The notes: generated from the letters alone by a model not told the origin. A stretch of 44,722 nucleotides of DNA from Halioglobus sp. (GCA_020443425.1 JAGRIE010000033.1:1-44722), one strand, 5' to 3'. Positions 33,404-42,659 are shown, numbered from the stretch's first letter. Made by a program: numbers and translations.

Positions 33404-34234
33404 GTGAGTGTTCTCGGTTCCGGCTTGCCCGAAGTAAATGACCCGCGCTGGGTCGGTTTGATCGATGCAGAACAAACCGGTTGGTACTTGAATAAGACCG
33501 ATGAACTGTTCCGCGGGTTCCCTATCACTGCCGACGACAACGTCCTGGATGTGGGTTGTGGGCCGGGACACGCCACAATATTCTGTGCCACCCGCGGAGC
33601 TCACGTTACCTTCACTGATGTGGTGCCCGAGTCTATCGCCGAGCTGGAGGCGAAGGTCCGGGAACTGGGCTCTGCACGGGGGTTCAAAGGCATAGTCAGT
33701 GACAGTGATCCACTGATGGTGCCCGATGCAGAGGCGACCAGAGTCGTCTGCCAGGAGGTACTCGAGCACGTCGAGGACCCGGATCGCGTACTGGCGGAAC
33801 TGGTGCGCGCGGGGCAGCCGGGCGCGCTTTATTTGCTCACTGTGCCCGGGGAGCGCGGTGAGAAAGTGCAGCAGACGTTCGCGCCTTCGATGTATTTTGA
33901 ACACCCGAACCATATCCGTATCTTCAGTCAGGAGGACTTCCTGTCATTGGTGGAGCGATCCGGGCTGGAACTGATCAGCTATACGCCCTACGGATTCTAC
34001 TGGTTCTTCGGCATGTGCATGCACTGGGCAATACAGGCAGCGAAAGGCGAAGACTTTGAAAGTCAGCCCTTTGCCGTCTACGCGTCCATCACCCCCCCTT
34101 TCGACCCGAGCCTGCAATCCTGGGCCACCCTCTGGCGCCGTTTAATCACAACGCCAGAGGGGCAGGCCCTCAAGCGCGAGCTGGACGTAATCCTGCCCAA
34201 GAGTCAGGTGATTCTGGCGCGTAAGCCGCAATAG
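33404..34234 (+). CDS. SAM-dependent class I methyltransferase (paralogue C)
   Basis: 276 residues. I choose the GTG at 33404 because AGGGG lies seven to eight bases ahead; the open frame runs 40 codons further upstream with no support. Motif I is LDVGCGPGHATIFC (about 48-61), then TFTDVVPES, CQEVLEHVEDP, TVPGERGE and YFEHPNHIRIF. It shares these with the methyltransferases at 352-1245 and 5842-6633, but is on the opposite strand and about 30 kb away. SAM-dependent methylation of a glycan component is the likely role. It opens the plus-strand run that ends at the FkbM-like gene, though a 409-base gap follows it. Confidence 0.86.
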   Translation: MSVLGSGLPEVNDPRWVGLIDAEQTGWYLNKTDELFRGFPITADDNVLDVGCGPGHATIFCATRGAHVTFTDVVPESIAELEAKVRELGSARGFKGIVSDSDPLMVPDAEATRVVCQEVLEHVEDPDRVLAELVRAGQPGALYLLTVPGERGEKVQQTFAPSMYFEHPNHIRIFSQEDFLSLVERSGLELISYTPYGFYWFFGMCMHWAIQAAKGEDFESQPFAVYASITPPFDPSLQSWATLWRRLITTPEGQALKRELDVILPKSQVILARKPQ

Positions 34235-34643
34235 CAGAGCATCCTGGTCAAGCCTGACAAACCCATTTGTCGGCAGCGAGAAGCGCGCGTTTACCTAACT
34301 GACTTGTTCACACATGAATGCCTTTCAGCCGACTGGAGTTTTTTTGCTGTTGATGGGTGAGCAAAAGACCGCACAAGTGCAGCGAAACTAGAGATAAACC
34401 TCAGGCTGAAGCAGCAGTCTTCAAAGGCTACCTCGACAAGGTGTTTGTCTTCTTGCACTAGAACAGACCACCCATGACGTGTGCCACTGGAATGGGGGTA
34501 GTGACGCAGGTCACACCTTGCGAAGGGTTGGTGTGAAATGATTCACGATTAAATAGTAGTGGGGTGCAACGCCACACGCGCTGTGCCAAATTGCGGTTAA
34601 ATAGGCGTTGTGGGCGTATGACGCCCTGGAAAAGGATAATCTG
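34235..34643. other. Intergenic region before the YfhO-like pair
   Basis: 409 bases. Besides the inverted repeat at 34254-34273 there is a small dyad GTGAC-GCAG-GTCAC at 34501-34514, which could be an operator. No gene is supported. The region probably includes the promoter for the first YfhO-like gene. Confidence 0.4.
34254..34273 (+). repeat. Short inverted repeat after methyltransferase gene
   Basis: CTGACAAA and TTTGTCGG flank a four-base loop, giving an eight-pair stem with one G-T pair, 20 bases after the methyltransferase stop. No run of T follows, so it is not a standard intrinsic terminator. It may slow RNA decay or have no function. Confidence 0.35.
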
Positions 34644-37046
34644 ATGCTAAGCCGCAAGGAGCGTAGCAGTTCCAACAAACACAGGGAAACCGCATATGAC
34701 GGTAGCTTGTGTAATGGTCATGGCTCAGTGTGGCAGGGGCAATTGGCGATAGCTATTCTTATCGCTATGGTGAGCTACTTCTGGTGGCCGGCGCTGACGC
34801 AGGGGAAGGTGATTCTACATACCGACTCTGCACACCATGGCTTGTCACTGCTGACCATGCTTCACCAGTGGCTACATCACGAGCTAGACAGTTTATTGTG
34901 GACACCGGGAATCTACGGTGGCCATCCGCTGTTTGCCGAGGGCCAGGGGGCCTTCCTTAATCCGCTCAATGTGATCGTGGCCTATTTCTTTCCTCCCACG
35001 GACGCCATTGGCATTGTGCACTGGTTGGATATGCTGGCAAGCGGCCTCGGTGTCTATGTGCTCTGTCGATTGTTGAATCTGGGAATTTGGCCCGCGTTGT
35101 TCGCGGCCCTCGTAGTTATTTATTCTACAATTTGGTTGATGGCGCAAAACAACCTTACAGTTCACAGTACTATGGTGTGGTTGGCTTGGACTATGGCTGC
35201 ATTGCAGTATTGGCTTAATGAGCCTTCAGTGACAAGGTCGGCGCTGATGGCGGTTCCTGCAACCTTTCTCGTGTATTCAGGATATCCCCAGCTTGCGCAT
35301 GGTCTCGCTATTTATTTTGTTTGTATGGCGATTGGCTGGCTGTGGCGCAGCGAAGGGCGGGAGTATCTTTCTGAAAACTACCGCAAACTGGCAGTGGGAG
35401 GCGTTGTGGCATTAGTTTTGGCTATATGTCTTTCCGCAGTACAGCTGCTACCATTGTTGGAGCTGGTAGATAACTCTCATCGCAGTGATGGCGTCGACTT
35501 GGTTTTGGGTAATGAATCGACGGCGAAGCCCTATTTCTCGGGGCTGTTGTTTTTCTCCTGGTTTGGTGGAGAAGATGCATATATCGGCATATTCGGTATC
35601 CTCTCGGCGACTATCCTTGTCGTCCTTTGCACATTGCTAAAGATTAATTACAAAATTACGGGTTACTTATTGGCGACCCTTGTTATTTTCAACCTGGGCA
35701 TTGGAAACGCTTCTCCGCTGTTTCGTATTATCCACGAGTACGGGCTGATCCCGGGGCTGCGAGGATTCCGTCTGATGCTCCCCTATCTGCTGATAGCCGT
35801 GATTGGTCTGGGTATTCTCGCCGCTGTTTCGATCTCGACGTTATCGAGTGTGTCGAGATTGGTTTTCATCCGGGTGTTGGGCGGCAGCCGCTTTCAGGAG
35901 TTGCCGGTTTTGGCATGCATCTTCTTACTGTGCCTTGTCGTTAGTTACTACTTCTATCTGCCGTCGATGAGCGGCTGGAACTATGTATTCGGGCTGGGCT
36001 GCATCGCCGCCATTGTGACGTTGAGATACACCGGTAAGCGAGACTGGATAGGGCCTGTGATGGTCCTGTTGCTGGTAGGTGAAATTCTGGTGCTGCGAAC
36101 CAATATATACAATTTTTATGGTGTTGAGGTGTTTGACCGGCCTGAGAGCATTGCAGCGGTGCAACAAGACCCGGATTACCAAGATTACTACTCCTATAGC
36201 CAGAACAGCATAAGAGTCATAATTGGCCTGATGGTAATACCGCCCAATGACCCCGAATTGGATAAGTTCTACCATGAGGTAATTGGTAACCTTATGCCAT
36301 TTCCGGTACAGCAATGGAAAATCTCATCTATAGACGGATCTTTGGCACTTGCCCTACACAGGCGTGCAATACTGTCTGACACGCTGCTGGCTGAGTCCCG
36401 TCGAAATTCAACTGTGCCACCCGGTCAAAGATTGATTGATGTGTTGGGGGTTCGCTACTTTTCGTTCAATTCTAGAATCGATGTGCCGGGTTTCACCAAT
36501 ATCTACGATAATTCCGAAGGCAAGCTGTACATATACAGCAACGACTATGCCCTTCCCAAATTGCGCAGCTACTTCACGGCGCGGCGAGCAACTAGTCCGG
36601 AAGAAGCGATGGATATGTTGACGCGCGTGGGGCCAGATACGATCGTCGTCGAGTCTGACACGCGACCTGAACGTGATCGCCTCCAGCGGTGTTCGCCAGC
36701 TGAGATGCAGGCCAACATTGAGCGACAGAAGTTCTCGTCAACCTATTACAGGATAACAGTGGATAGCCCTTGTTCCGGCTGGCTTTATCTCGGCGACGCC
36801 TACTATCCCGGTTGGTCTGCGCGGGTTGACGGTGAGCCGGTTCAGCTTTACCCCGCCCAGGTGTTGGGTAAGGCGGTGCAAGTGCCACAGGGTATCAGTG
36901 TGGTAGAGTTCGAGTTCTTGCCACGCAGTTTTTATTTCGGTGCGGTAGTGTCTGGCGTAGCCTGGGTGGTGCTATTTTTCTTGCTGTGGTATGGGCGCAC
37001 TGTTTTGTTTGGTGACCGTTTCAGACTGCGACATCCCGCTCACTAG
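34644..37046 (+). CDS. YfhO-like polytopic membrane protein, copy 1 (putative GT-C glycosyltransferase)
   Basis: 800 residues from the ATG at 34644, with AAGGA about seven bases ahead; a TTG 12 codons earlier is unlikely. After a short polar N-terminus there are about a dozen membrane spans. An early outside-facing loop has HTDSAHHGLSLLTMLHQW and IYGGHPLFAEGQGAFLNPLN, the pattern of YfhO-type proteins. The last 130 residues are a soluble beta-rich domain with CSGWLYLGDAYYPGWSARVDG, then PQGISVVEFEF and a final membrane span. YfhO proteins are thought to be GT-C-fold transferases that use lipid-linked sugars on the outer face of the inner membrane. The copy at 37186-39573 is highly similar. 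The sugar is unknown. Confidence 0.8.
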   Translation: MLSRKERSSSNKHRETAYDGSLCNGHGSVWQGQLAIAILIAMVSYFWWPALTQGKVILHTDSAHHGLSLLTMLHQWLHHELDSLLWTPGIYGGHPLFAEGQGAFLNPLNVIVAYFFPPTDAIGIVHWLDMLASGLGVYVLCRLLNLGIWPALFAALVVIYSTIWLMAQNNLTVHSTMVWLAWTMAALQYWLNEPSVTRSALMAVPATFLVYSGYPQLAHGLAIYFVCMAIGWLWRSEGREYLSENYRKLAVGGVVALVLAICLSAVQLLPLLELVDNSHRSDGVDLVLGNESTAKPYFSGLLFFSWFGGEDAYIGIFGILSATILVVLCTLLKINYKITGYLLATLVIFNLGIGNASPLFRIIHEYGLIPGLRGFRLMLPYLLIAVIGLGILAAVSISTLSSVSRLVFIRVLGGSRFQELPVLACIFLLCLVVSYYFYLPSMSGWNYVFGLGCIAAIVTLRYTGKRDWIGPVMVLLLVGEILVLRTNIYNFYGVEVFDRPESIAAVQQDPDYQDYYSYSQNSIRVIIGLMVIPPNDPELDKFYHEVIGNLMPFPVQQWKISSIDGSLALALHRRAILSDTLLAESRRNSTVPPGQRLIDVLGVRYFSFNSRIDVPGFTNIYDNSEGKLYIYSNDYALPKLRSYFTARRATSPEEAMDMLTRVGPDTIVVESDTRPERDRLQRCSPAEMQANIERQKFSSTYYRITVDSPCSGWLYLGDAYYPGWSARVDGEPVQLYPAQVLGKAVQVPQGISVVEFEFLPRSFYFGAVVSGVAWVVLFFLLWYGRTVLFGDRFRLRHPAH

Positions 37047-37084
37047 GCGTTAAGTGGTGAGCTTATGTAAATCGACTGCCACGG

Positions 37085-37098
37085 AAACCGTACGGTTT
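37085..37098. repeat. Perfect 14-base palindrome followed by T residues
   Basis: AAACCGTACGGTTT reads the same on both strands and is followed by two more T. It lies between the tandem YfhO-like genes. It could be an operator. It is a poor terminator because there is no loop. Confidence 0.35.
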
Positions 37099-37185
37099 TT
37101 GGTCGGCGTGCTAACAATAAGAGGCGACATCGCGAGAGATAAAGACGCTGATATTCGTGTATAGCCGCAGATTTGAGTCAAATTT

Positions 37186-39573
37186 ATGACAGGCAGTACA
37201 GAAAGTAACTTGCATAAAAATCACAGTGATAGCTCGTATAGAAGCGACGGGGTGCACACAGGATTTGCCTCGCGTTGGCAGGACTGCCTGGCGATAACTT
37301 TGCTTATCGCGCTGGTAAGCTACTTCTGGTGGCCGGCGCTGGCTGCGGGTAAGGTAATTGTGCACGCAGACTCCGCACACCATGGCCTGTCATTACTGAC
37401 AATGCTTCATCAGTGGTTGCATCAGGAGCTGGACAGTTTGTTGTGGTCACCCAGTATTTACGGCGGCCACCCCCTGTTTGCAGAGAGTCAGGGTGGTTTC
37501 CTCAATCCGTTGAATCTGGTTGCGGCATACCTGTTTTCACCAACTGTTGCACTTGGCATCGTACATTGGTTGGATATGTTAGCAAGTGGCCTGGGGGTCT
37601 ATTCGCTTTGCCGGTTGCTGAATCTGGGTGCCTGGCCGGCGTTGTTCGCTGCTGTTGCGGTTACTCATGGCACGCTCTGGTTGATGGGGCAGAACAATCT
37701 CGCAGTGCACGGTACCATGGTTTGGGTAGCTTGGACCATGGCGGCTGTGCAGTACTGGCTGAACGCCCCGTCACTGACGCGAGCGCTTTTGGTGGCGGTG
37801 CCCGCAACGTTCATTGTTTATTCGGGCTACCCGCACCTTGCACATGGTCTGGCCGTTTTTTTTGTTTGTATGATGATCGGTTGGTTGCTGCGCAGCGAGG
37901 GGCGGGCCTATCTTTCCGAGAATCTCGGCGCGCTGGCAGCTGGCAGTGTCGCTGCCCTGATACTGGCCTTCAGCCTTTCCGCCGTGCAACTTTTGCCGCT
38001 GCTGGAGTTGGTTGCGAATTCGCATCGTAGTGAGGGTGTGCAGCTGTCGTTTATTGGCATGGTGAATGCGAAGTCCTATTTCTCCGGGACATTGTTTTTT
38101 TCCTGGTTTGACAGAGGCGGTGTCCCTATCGGCTTGACTGGTATCCTGTCTGCTTCAATCCTTGTTGCCCTGTGTGTGCTGCTGAGGGTCAACTATACAA
38201 TCACTGGCTATTTGCTGGCCACTTTCGTGCTTTACAACCTGGGTATTGGCAACGCTTCACCGCTATTCCGGTTCGTTTATGAGTATGGCCTGATACCAGG
38301 CCTGCGAGGGTTCCGCCTAATGCAGCCCTTTCTGCTGATTGCCGTGGTCGGACTCGGTGTGCTCACTGCTGTTGCAATCTCAAAATTGTCTTCCATTTCC
38401 AGGTTGGTATTTATTCGTCCGTTGGGTGGCGGGCGACTACAGGAACTGCCTGTGTTGGTGATTTTCTTTCTATTGTGCCTGGTTGTTAGCTACTACTTTT
38501 ATATGCCGTCGATGAGCGGCTGGAATTATGTTTTCGGCATAACCAGCCTGGCCGCTATTGTGCTGCTGATCTACATTGGCAAGCGACACTGGATAGGACC
38601 TGTACTGGCGCTGCTGCTGGTGGGCGAAATGTTGGTGCTGCGACATGGGATTTACAATTTTTACAATGTTGATGTGTTGGCGCGCCCGGAAAGTGTCGCG
38701 GCGATACAGAAGGAAGAGGACTACCAGGACTATTACTCCTATAGCCTGAACAGCAGAATAGGTTATGCATTTTTGCCGCCTAATCGGCCCGACCTTGATG
38801 TTCTATATCGCTATTATCTTGGAAGCCTTTCACCATTACCGGCCTTGCAGTGGGGTGTGTCCTCCATCAACGGTGCGCTGGCACTGGACCTCCACAGGCG
38901 TGCGATACTGGATGATGTCTTGCAGGCTGAGTCTCTCGGTAACTCAGCCGTGCTGCCGGGACAGAGGCTGATCGACGTATTGGGGGTGCGCTACTTCTCA
39001 TACAAGGCGGCGGTTGATGTGCCGGGATTCACAAACATATACAGTAGACCCGATGGCAGATTGTTGATTTACCGCAATGATTATGCGCAGCCGAAACTGC
39101 GCACCTACTTTTCGGCGCAGCGAGCGGCTAGTCCGGACGAGGCGATGGATATGTTGACACGGGTTGAGCCGGGTACGATTGTGATTGAATCTGATACGCT
39201 GCCTGTGGATGCCAGAGCTCAGCCATGCCCGGCGGGCGTTGCTCCGGCTCACATTGAGAGACGGGATTTCTCGTCACAATACTACAGGATAGCGGTCGAC
39301 AGCCCCTGTTCGGGCTGGCTTTACCTCGGGGACGCCTACTACCCCGGCTGGTCTGCGCAGGTTGACGGTGAGCCGGCCCCGCTCTACCCCGCCCAGGTGC
39401 TGGGAAAGGCGGTGCGAGTGCCGCAGGGGAGCAGTGTGGTAGAGTTCATATTCACGCCTCGCAGCTTTTTTATTGGCACACTAGTGTCCAGTGTTGCCTG
39501 GATTGGGCTCTGTGTCTTCATGCTGTGGCGAGGTATCAGTGTCGTGCGTGAACGCAGGTTTCGAACCACATGA
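37186..39573 (+). CDS. YfhO-like polytopic membrane protein, copy 2 (putative GT-C glycosyltransferase)
   Basis: 795 residues, ATG at 37186 with no strong ribosome-binding site. It mirrors the preceding gene almost segment for segment: VSYFWWPAL, HADSAHHGLSLLTMLHQW, IYGGHPLFAESQGGFLNPLN, LIPGLRGFRLM and SGWLYLGDAYYPGWSAQVDG. The copies differ most in loop residues around 290-310 and in the late hydrophilic part. The gene pair is a tandem duplication. Each may add a different branch sugar, or one may be redundant. A role outside the cytoplasmic membrane is expected from the family. It is followed after 43 bases by the GT2 gene. Confidence 0.8.
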   Translation: MTGSTESNLHKNHSDSSYRSDGVHTGFASRWQDCLAITLLIALVSYFWWPALAAGKVIVHADSAHHGLSLLTMLHQWLHQELDSLLWSPSIYGGHPLFAESQGGFLNPLNLVAAYLFSPTVALGIVHWLDMLASGLGVYSLCRLLNLGAWPALFAAVAVTHGTLWLMGQNNLAVHGTMVWVAWTMAAVQYWLNAPSLTRALLVAVPATFIVYSGYPHLAHGLAVFFVCMMIGWLLRSEGRAYLSENLGALAAGSVAALILAFSLSAVQLLPLLELVANSHRSEGVQLSFIGMVNAKSYFSGTLFFSWFDRGGVPIGLTGILSASILVALCVLLRVNYTITGYLLATFVLYNLGIGNASPLFRFVYEYGLIPGLRGFRLMQPFLLIAVVGLGVLTAVAISKLSSISRLVFIRPLGGGRLQELPVLVIFFLLCLVVSYYFYMPSMSGWNYVFGITSLAAIVLLIYIGKRHWIGPVLALLLVGEMLVLRHGIYNFYNVDVLARPESVAAIQKEEDYQDYYSYSLNSRIGYAFLPPNRPDLDVLYRYYLGSLSPLPALQWGVSSINGALALDLHRRAILDDVLQAESLGNSAVLPGQRLIDVLGVRYFSYKAAVDVPGFTNIYSRPDGRLLIYRNDYAQPKLRTYFSAQRAASPDEAMDMLTRVEPGTIVIESDTLPVDARAQPCPAGVAPAHIERRDFSSQYYRIAVDSPCSGWLYLGDAYYPGWSAQVDGEPAPLYPAQVLGKAVRVPQGSSVVEFIFTPRSFFIGTLVSSVAWIGLCVFMLWRGISVVRERRFRTT

Positions 39574-39616
39574 GCTCCAGATACTACATTTTGATCGGCG
39601 TTAGCGGAGAAGCCGG

Positions 39617-40603
39617 GTGAACAAGAACGCAGCTGAACACACCATTGGTGTAATAATTCCGTGCTTTAAAGTCAGGAAAAAGATCCTCGATGTTATTGCT
39701 GCTATTGGCGCGGAGTGTTCGAGAATCTACGTTGTCGATGACTGCTGCCCGGAAGGGAGTGGTGATCTGGTAGAGGAGGTCTGTACAGACAGTCGCGTCA
39801 CCGTGCTGCGGAACGATACCAACCTGGGTGTGGGTGGCGCTGTGATGGCAGGGTATCAGGCGGCGATAGACGATGGTATTACTCTACTGGTGAAAGTCGA
39901 TGGCGACGGCCAGATGGACCCCCGGCTCATCATGGAGTTTGTGGCACCCATCATTGCTGGTGAGGCAGACTATACCAAGGGTAATCGTTTTTTCGATCTC
40001 GAACAGGTGAAGGCTATGCCTGCGCCCAGGATATTCGGGAATGCCATCTTGTCTTTTATGGCAAAGTTTTCCACGGGTTACTGGGATATATTTGATCCGA
40101 CCAACGGGTTTACAGCGATTCATAGAGATGTGGCCAGAAGTCTCCCGTTTCATAAAATAAGCCGCCGCTTCTTTTTTGAAACCGATATGTTATTCCGGCT
40201 TAACATTCTGCGGGCTGCAGTGGTGGATGTGCCAATGGACGCAAAATATGCGGATGAGGTCAGCAACCTCAAGATCTCCAATGTGATCGGCGAGTTCTTC
40301 ATCAAACACATCAGGAATTTTTTCAAGCGTATTTTCTACAGTTACTATTTGAGAGATATGTCTCTGGCATCGATGGAGCTGCCGCTGGGGCTGGGCATGA
40401 TAGTATTCGGCAGTGTCTTCGGAGCGTACAGCTGGATAGAGTCTATGCATGCCTATAGAGCAACGCCGGCAGGTACCGTGATGCTGGCCGTTCTGCCAAT
40501 TCTGGTGGGGCTGCAGTTTGTATTGGCTTTTATTTCACACGATGTGTCATCAGTACCGAAAAGACCACTGCATCCACGACTGCGCTGGCGGCGCAGGGGG
40601 TGA
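39617..40603 (+). CDS. GT2 family glycosyltransferase (polyprenyl-phosphate sugar synthase-like)
   Basis: 328 residues, GTG start with GGAG eight bases ahead. The GT-A fold is shown by IIPCFKVRKKILDVI (about 13-27), YVVDDCCPEGSGD and the metal-binding KVDGDGQMDPRL. FDPTNGFTAI and FFFETDMLFRLN are also typical of DPM1/GtrB-like enzymes. Two C-terminal hydrophobic spans (around 255-275 and 285-310) anchor it. Such enzymes charge undecaprenyl phosphate with a sugar for use outside the membrane. Its stop overlaps the GtrA-like gene (GTGA), reproducing the known GtrA-GtrB pairing. It probably provides the lipid-linked donor for the YfhO-like proteins, which is inferred from order. Confidence 0.87.
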   Translation: MNKNAAEHTIGVIIPCFKVRKKILDVIAAIGAECSRIYVVDDCCPEGSGDLVEEVCTDSRVTVLRNDTNLGVGGAVMAGYQAAIDDGITLLVKVDGDGQMDPRLIMEFVAPIIAGEADYTKGNRFFDLEQVKAMPAPRIFGNAILSFMAKFSTGYWDIFDPTNGFTAIHRDVARSLPFHKISRRFFFETDMLFRLNILRAAVVDVPMDAKYADEVSNLKISNVIGEFFIKHIRNFFKRIFYSYYLRDMSLASMELPLGLGMIVFGSVFGAYSWIESMHAYRATPAGTVMLAVLPILVGLQFVLAFISHDVSSVPKRPLHPRLRWRRRG

Positions 40604-40977
40604 CACCAAACGTGACACAGCGCTGGCAATTCCCGGTTTTTGTCGCTATCGGCCTTGTTTCTGCAGCGGTTGATATTTTTATACTTCAGGTTCTGGTTTG
40701 GTCGGGCTTCCATTACACGGTTGCCGTCACACTGGGCTTTCTCACAGGTTTTCTGGTCAACTATCTCGGGCATACTCGCGTTACTTTTAAAAAGCAGGAA
40801 ACAGTGGCGAATGTACTGGGATTCATACTGGTCGTGTTGCTGAATTACCTGATTACGCTGTCCTTTGTTGCGTTATCAGAGGTTTTTTTGGATAGTGTTG
40901 TAACAGGTAAGATTGTCTCGTTACCGGTTGTAGCGGTAAACGGGTTTCTCTGGGGAAAATACTTGGTGTTCAAATAA
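40600..40977 (+). CDS. GtrA-like membrane protein
   Basis: 125 residues with four hydrophobic spans, the usual size and topology of GtrA family proteins. FVAIGLVSAAVDIFILQVL opens it, GFLTGFLVNYLGHTRVTFK is the typical middle, and NGFLWGKYLVFK the end. GtrA proteins are thought to move polyprenyl-phosphate-linked sugars across the inner membrane. It overlaps the GT2 gene by four bases and the GNAT gene by one base (TAATG), so the three are tightly coupled. Confidence 0.85.
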   Translation: MTPNVTQRWQFPVFVAIGLVSAAVDIFILQVLVWSGFHYTVAVTLGFLTGFLVNYLGHTRVTFKKQETVANVLGFILVVLLNYLITLSFVALSEVFLDSVVTGKIVSLPVVAVNGFLWGKYLVFK

Positions 40978-41843
40978 TGGAACTTCGACCTCTGGACTTT
41001 TCGCAAGAATCTCTTCTGCGTTATCAGCAGCTTTTTCATACTGCCTTTGCACCGCATCCGAAGTTTTCACCGCAGGCATTGCACTGGTTGTATGTCCAGA
41101 ATCCCGATGGCGAGGCTGTCGGATACGATGCCTATGACGGAGACCGACTGGCGGCGCATTACGCCTGTATACCGACACGCTCCCGAGTGCATGGGAAAAT
41201 TGTCAAGGGGCTGTTGTCGCTCAATACGTCAACGCATCCGGATTACCAGGGCCAGGGTTTGTTTTTCAAGCTCGTGAAGAAGACCTATGAAGCGGCGGCA
41301 GAGCAGGGCTTTGATCATGTACAGGGTGCAGCCAATGCCCAGAGCACACCGCTCTTCATCAGGAAGCTGGGCTTCAGGGAGATCAGGCAGGTTGATGCAC
41401 TGGTTGGTTTCGGTGGTCTGGGCGTCGATCTTGAGGCGGCGAGCCGCGACGCTGAGTATGAACAGGTCTGGTCAGGTGATGCCCTGCGCTGGCGCATGCA
41501 GAATCCAAATAACCCGGTGCGTGCGAGTGCCATCCCTGGCGGCTGGAGCTTTCATGCCGGATCCTTCAGTCGCCTGGTGCCTGCTTACGGAGAGCTGGGC
41601 GCTGCAACCATCAGTGGTGTGGCGATGCATGATGAAATGGTTGGGCGGGCGCCGTTGTCGCCAACGAGATTGTATATAGGACTCCTGCCGGCGAGCGCAG
41701 GAAAACCAAAGGGTTATTTCAGCATACCGGAGCGGTTCAAGCCCTCTCCTTTGAATTTCTTGTTCCAATCTTTCCATGACTCCTCGATCATGATCGACCC
41801 TGAGAGCATTCATTACACCTTCCTGGACTTTGATGCCTACTGA
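40977..41843 (+). CDS. GNAT-family acyltransferase
   Basis: 288 residues. The GNAT acetyl-CoA-binding motif is seen in LSLNTSTHPDYQGQGLFFKL (about 79-98), where Q-x-G-x-G/L is the pyrophosphate loop, followed by the helix LVKKTYEAAAEQGFDHVQG and the LGFREIRQVDALVG strand. The second half, with WSGDALRWRMQNPNNP, resembles longer sugar-cluster GNATs. It would move an acetyl or similar acyl group to an amine or hydroxyl of a sugar. Start ATG overlaps the GtrA stop by one base; the end overlaps the deacetylase gene by 11 bases. Placement beside a deacetylase suggests linked N-acyl chemistry, not proven. Confidence 0.78.
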   Translation: MELRPLDFSQESLLRYQQLFHTAFAPHPKFSPQALHWLYVQNPDGEAVGYDAYDGDRLAAHYACIPTRSRVHGKIVKGLLSLNTSTHPDYQGQGLFFKLVKKTYEAAAEQGFDHVQGAANAQSTPLFIRKLGFREIRQVDALVGFGGLGVDLEAASRDAEYEQVWSGDALRWRMQNPNNPVRASAIPGGWSFHAGSFSRLVPAYGELGAATISGVAMHDEMVGRAPLSPTRLYIGLLPASAGKPKGYFSIPERFKPSPLNFLFQSFHDSSIMIDPESIHYTFLDFDAY

Positions 41844-42657
41844 CCCGTCACCGCCTGTGATGCCTGTAGCGGTAGTGCTTATTTGTCATCAGGATGATGA
41901 GTGCGGTACGTATTTGCAGATTCTCAGGCATCGCCAACTCGGTCGCCGTGTAGTGTGTGCATGCTTCACCCGTGGTGTTATGGGCGAACGGGATGAGACG
42001 CAGAGGAACGCCGAGAGTATAGAGGTGCTGCGCAGGCTCGGCGTCGATGCCGCAGATATCGTTTTCGCCGGCAGTCTGCTGGGCATTGATGATCAGTCGC
42101 TGATCGACAACCTGCCACAGGCCGCTGCTTGGCTGCGGGCCTGGCTGGTTTCACTCGGCCCGGTGGAAGTCATCTACACGACGGCATGGGAGGGTGGTCA
42201 CCCAGACCACGACGCCCTGCATGTGATCAGCGCGCAGGTCTGCCATGAATTGGGGCTGCTGGGGAAACTGCGTCAATATCCGCTGTATAACAGCTACCAG
42301 CGGCCATGGCAGTTTTTCCGCTCACTGTACCCGCTACCGGCCAACGGCCCGGTGGAAAGGATCCGTGTGCCCTGGTCCCTGCGTGTCAGGTTCCTCAGTT
42401 ATTCCTTTATGTATCCTTCGCAGCTGAAGAGCTGGCTCGGGATATTCCCGTTTTTTGTTGCTCACTACATATTCAAGGGAACAGCGCAACTGCAAGCCGT
42501 CAGTCTGGAGAGGATTGCCGAGCGTCCACATGAGGGCGCGCTGTATTACGAAAAGCGTGGTTTTAGTACTTGGAAACATATGCGTGCGCGTATCGATGAA
42601 TGGCTGGGCAGTGTGCCTACTGGCGCGGTGCGCTTTTCGTCCTCGCAGTCCCGGTAG
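41833..42657 (+). CDS. LmbE/PIG-L-family deacetylase
   Basis: 274 residues from the ATG at 41833. The zinc-binding motif usually reads A-H-P-D-D-E; here it is LICHQDDECG (about 16-25), keeping H and DDE but with Q for P. The second part is GGHPDHDALH, keeping the H-x-x-H ligands. Family members hydrolyse N-acetyl groups from GlcNAc-type sugars or lipids. It overlaps the acyltransferase gene by 11 bases. The C-terminal part (RVRFLSYSFMYPSQL, YYEKRGF) matches larger glycan-cluster members. It may prepare a free amine for the neighbouring transferase or for N-sulfation, an inference only. Confidence 0.85.
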   Translation: MPTDPSPPVMPVAVVLICHQDDECGTYLQILRHRQLGRRVVCACFTRGVMGERDETQRNAESIEVLRRLGVDAADIVFAGSLLGIDDQSLIDNLPQAAAWLRAWLVSLGPVEVIYTTAWEGGHPDHDALHVISAQVCHELGLLGKLRQYPLYNSYQRPWQFFRSLYPLPANGPVERIRVPWSLRVRFLSYSFMYPSQLKSWLGIFPFFVAHYIFKGTAQLQAVSLERIAERPHEGALYYEKRGFSTWKHMRARIDEWLGSVPTGAVRFSSSQSR

Positions 42658-42659
42658 GT

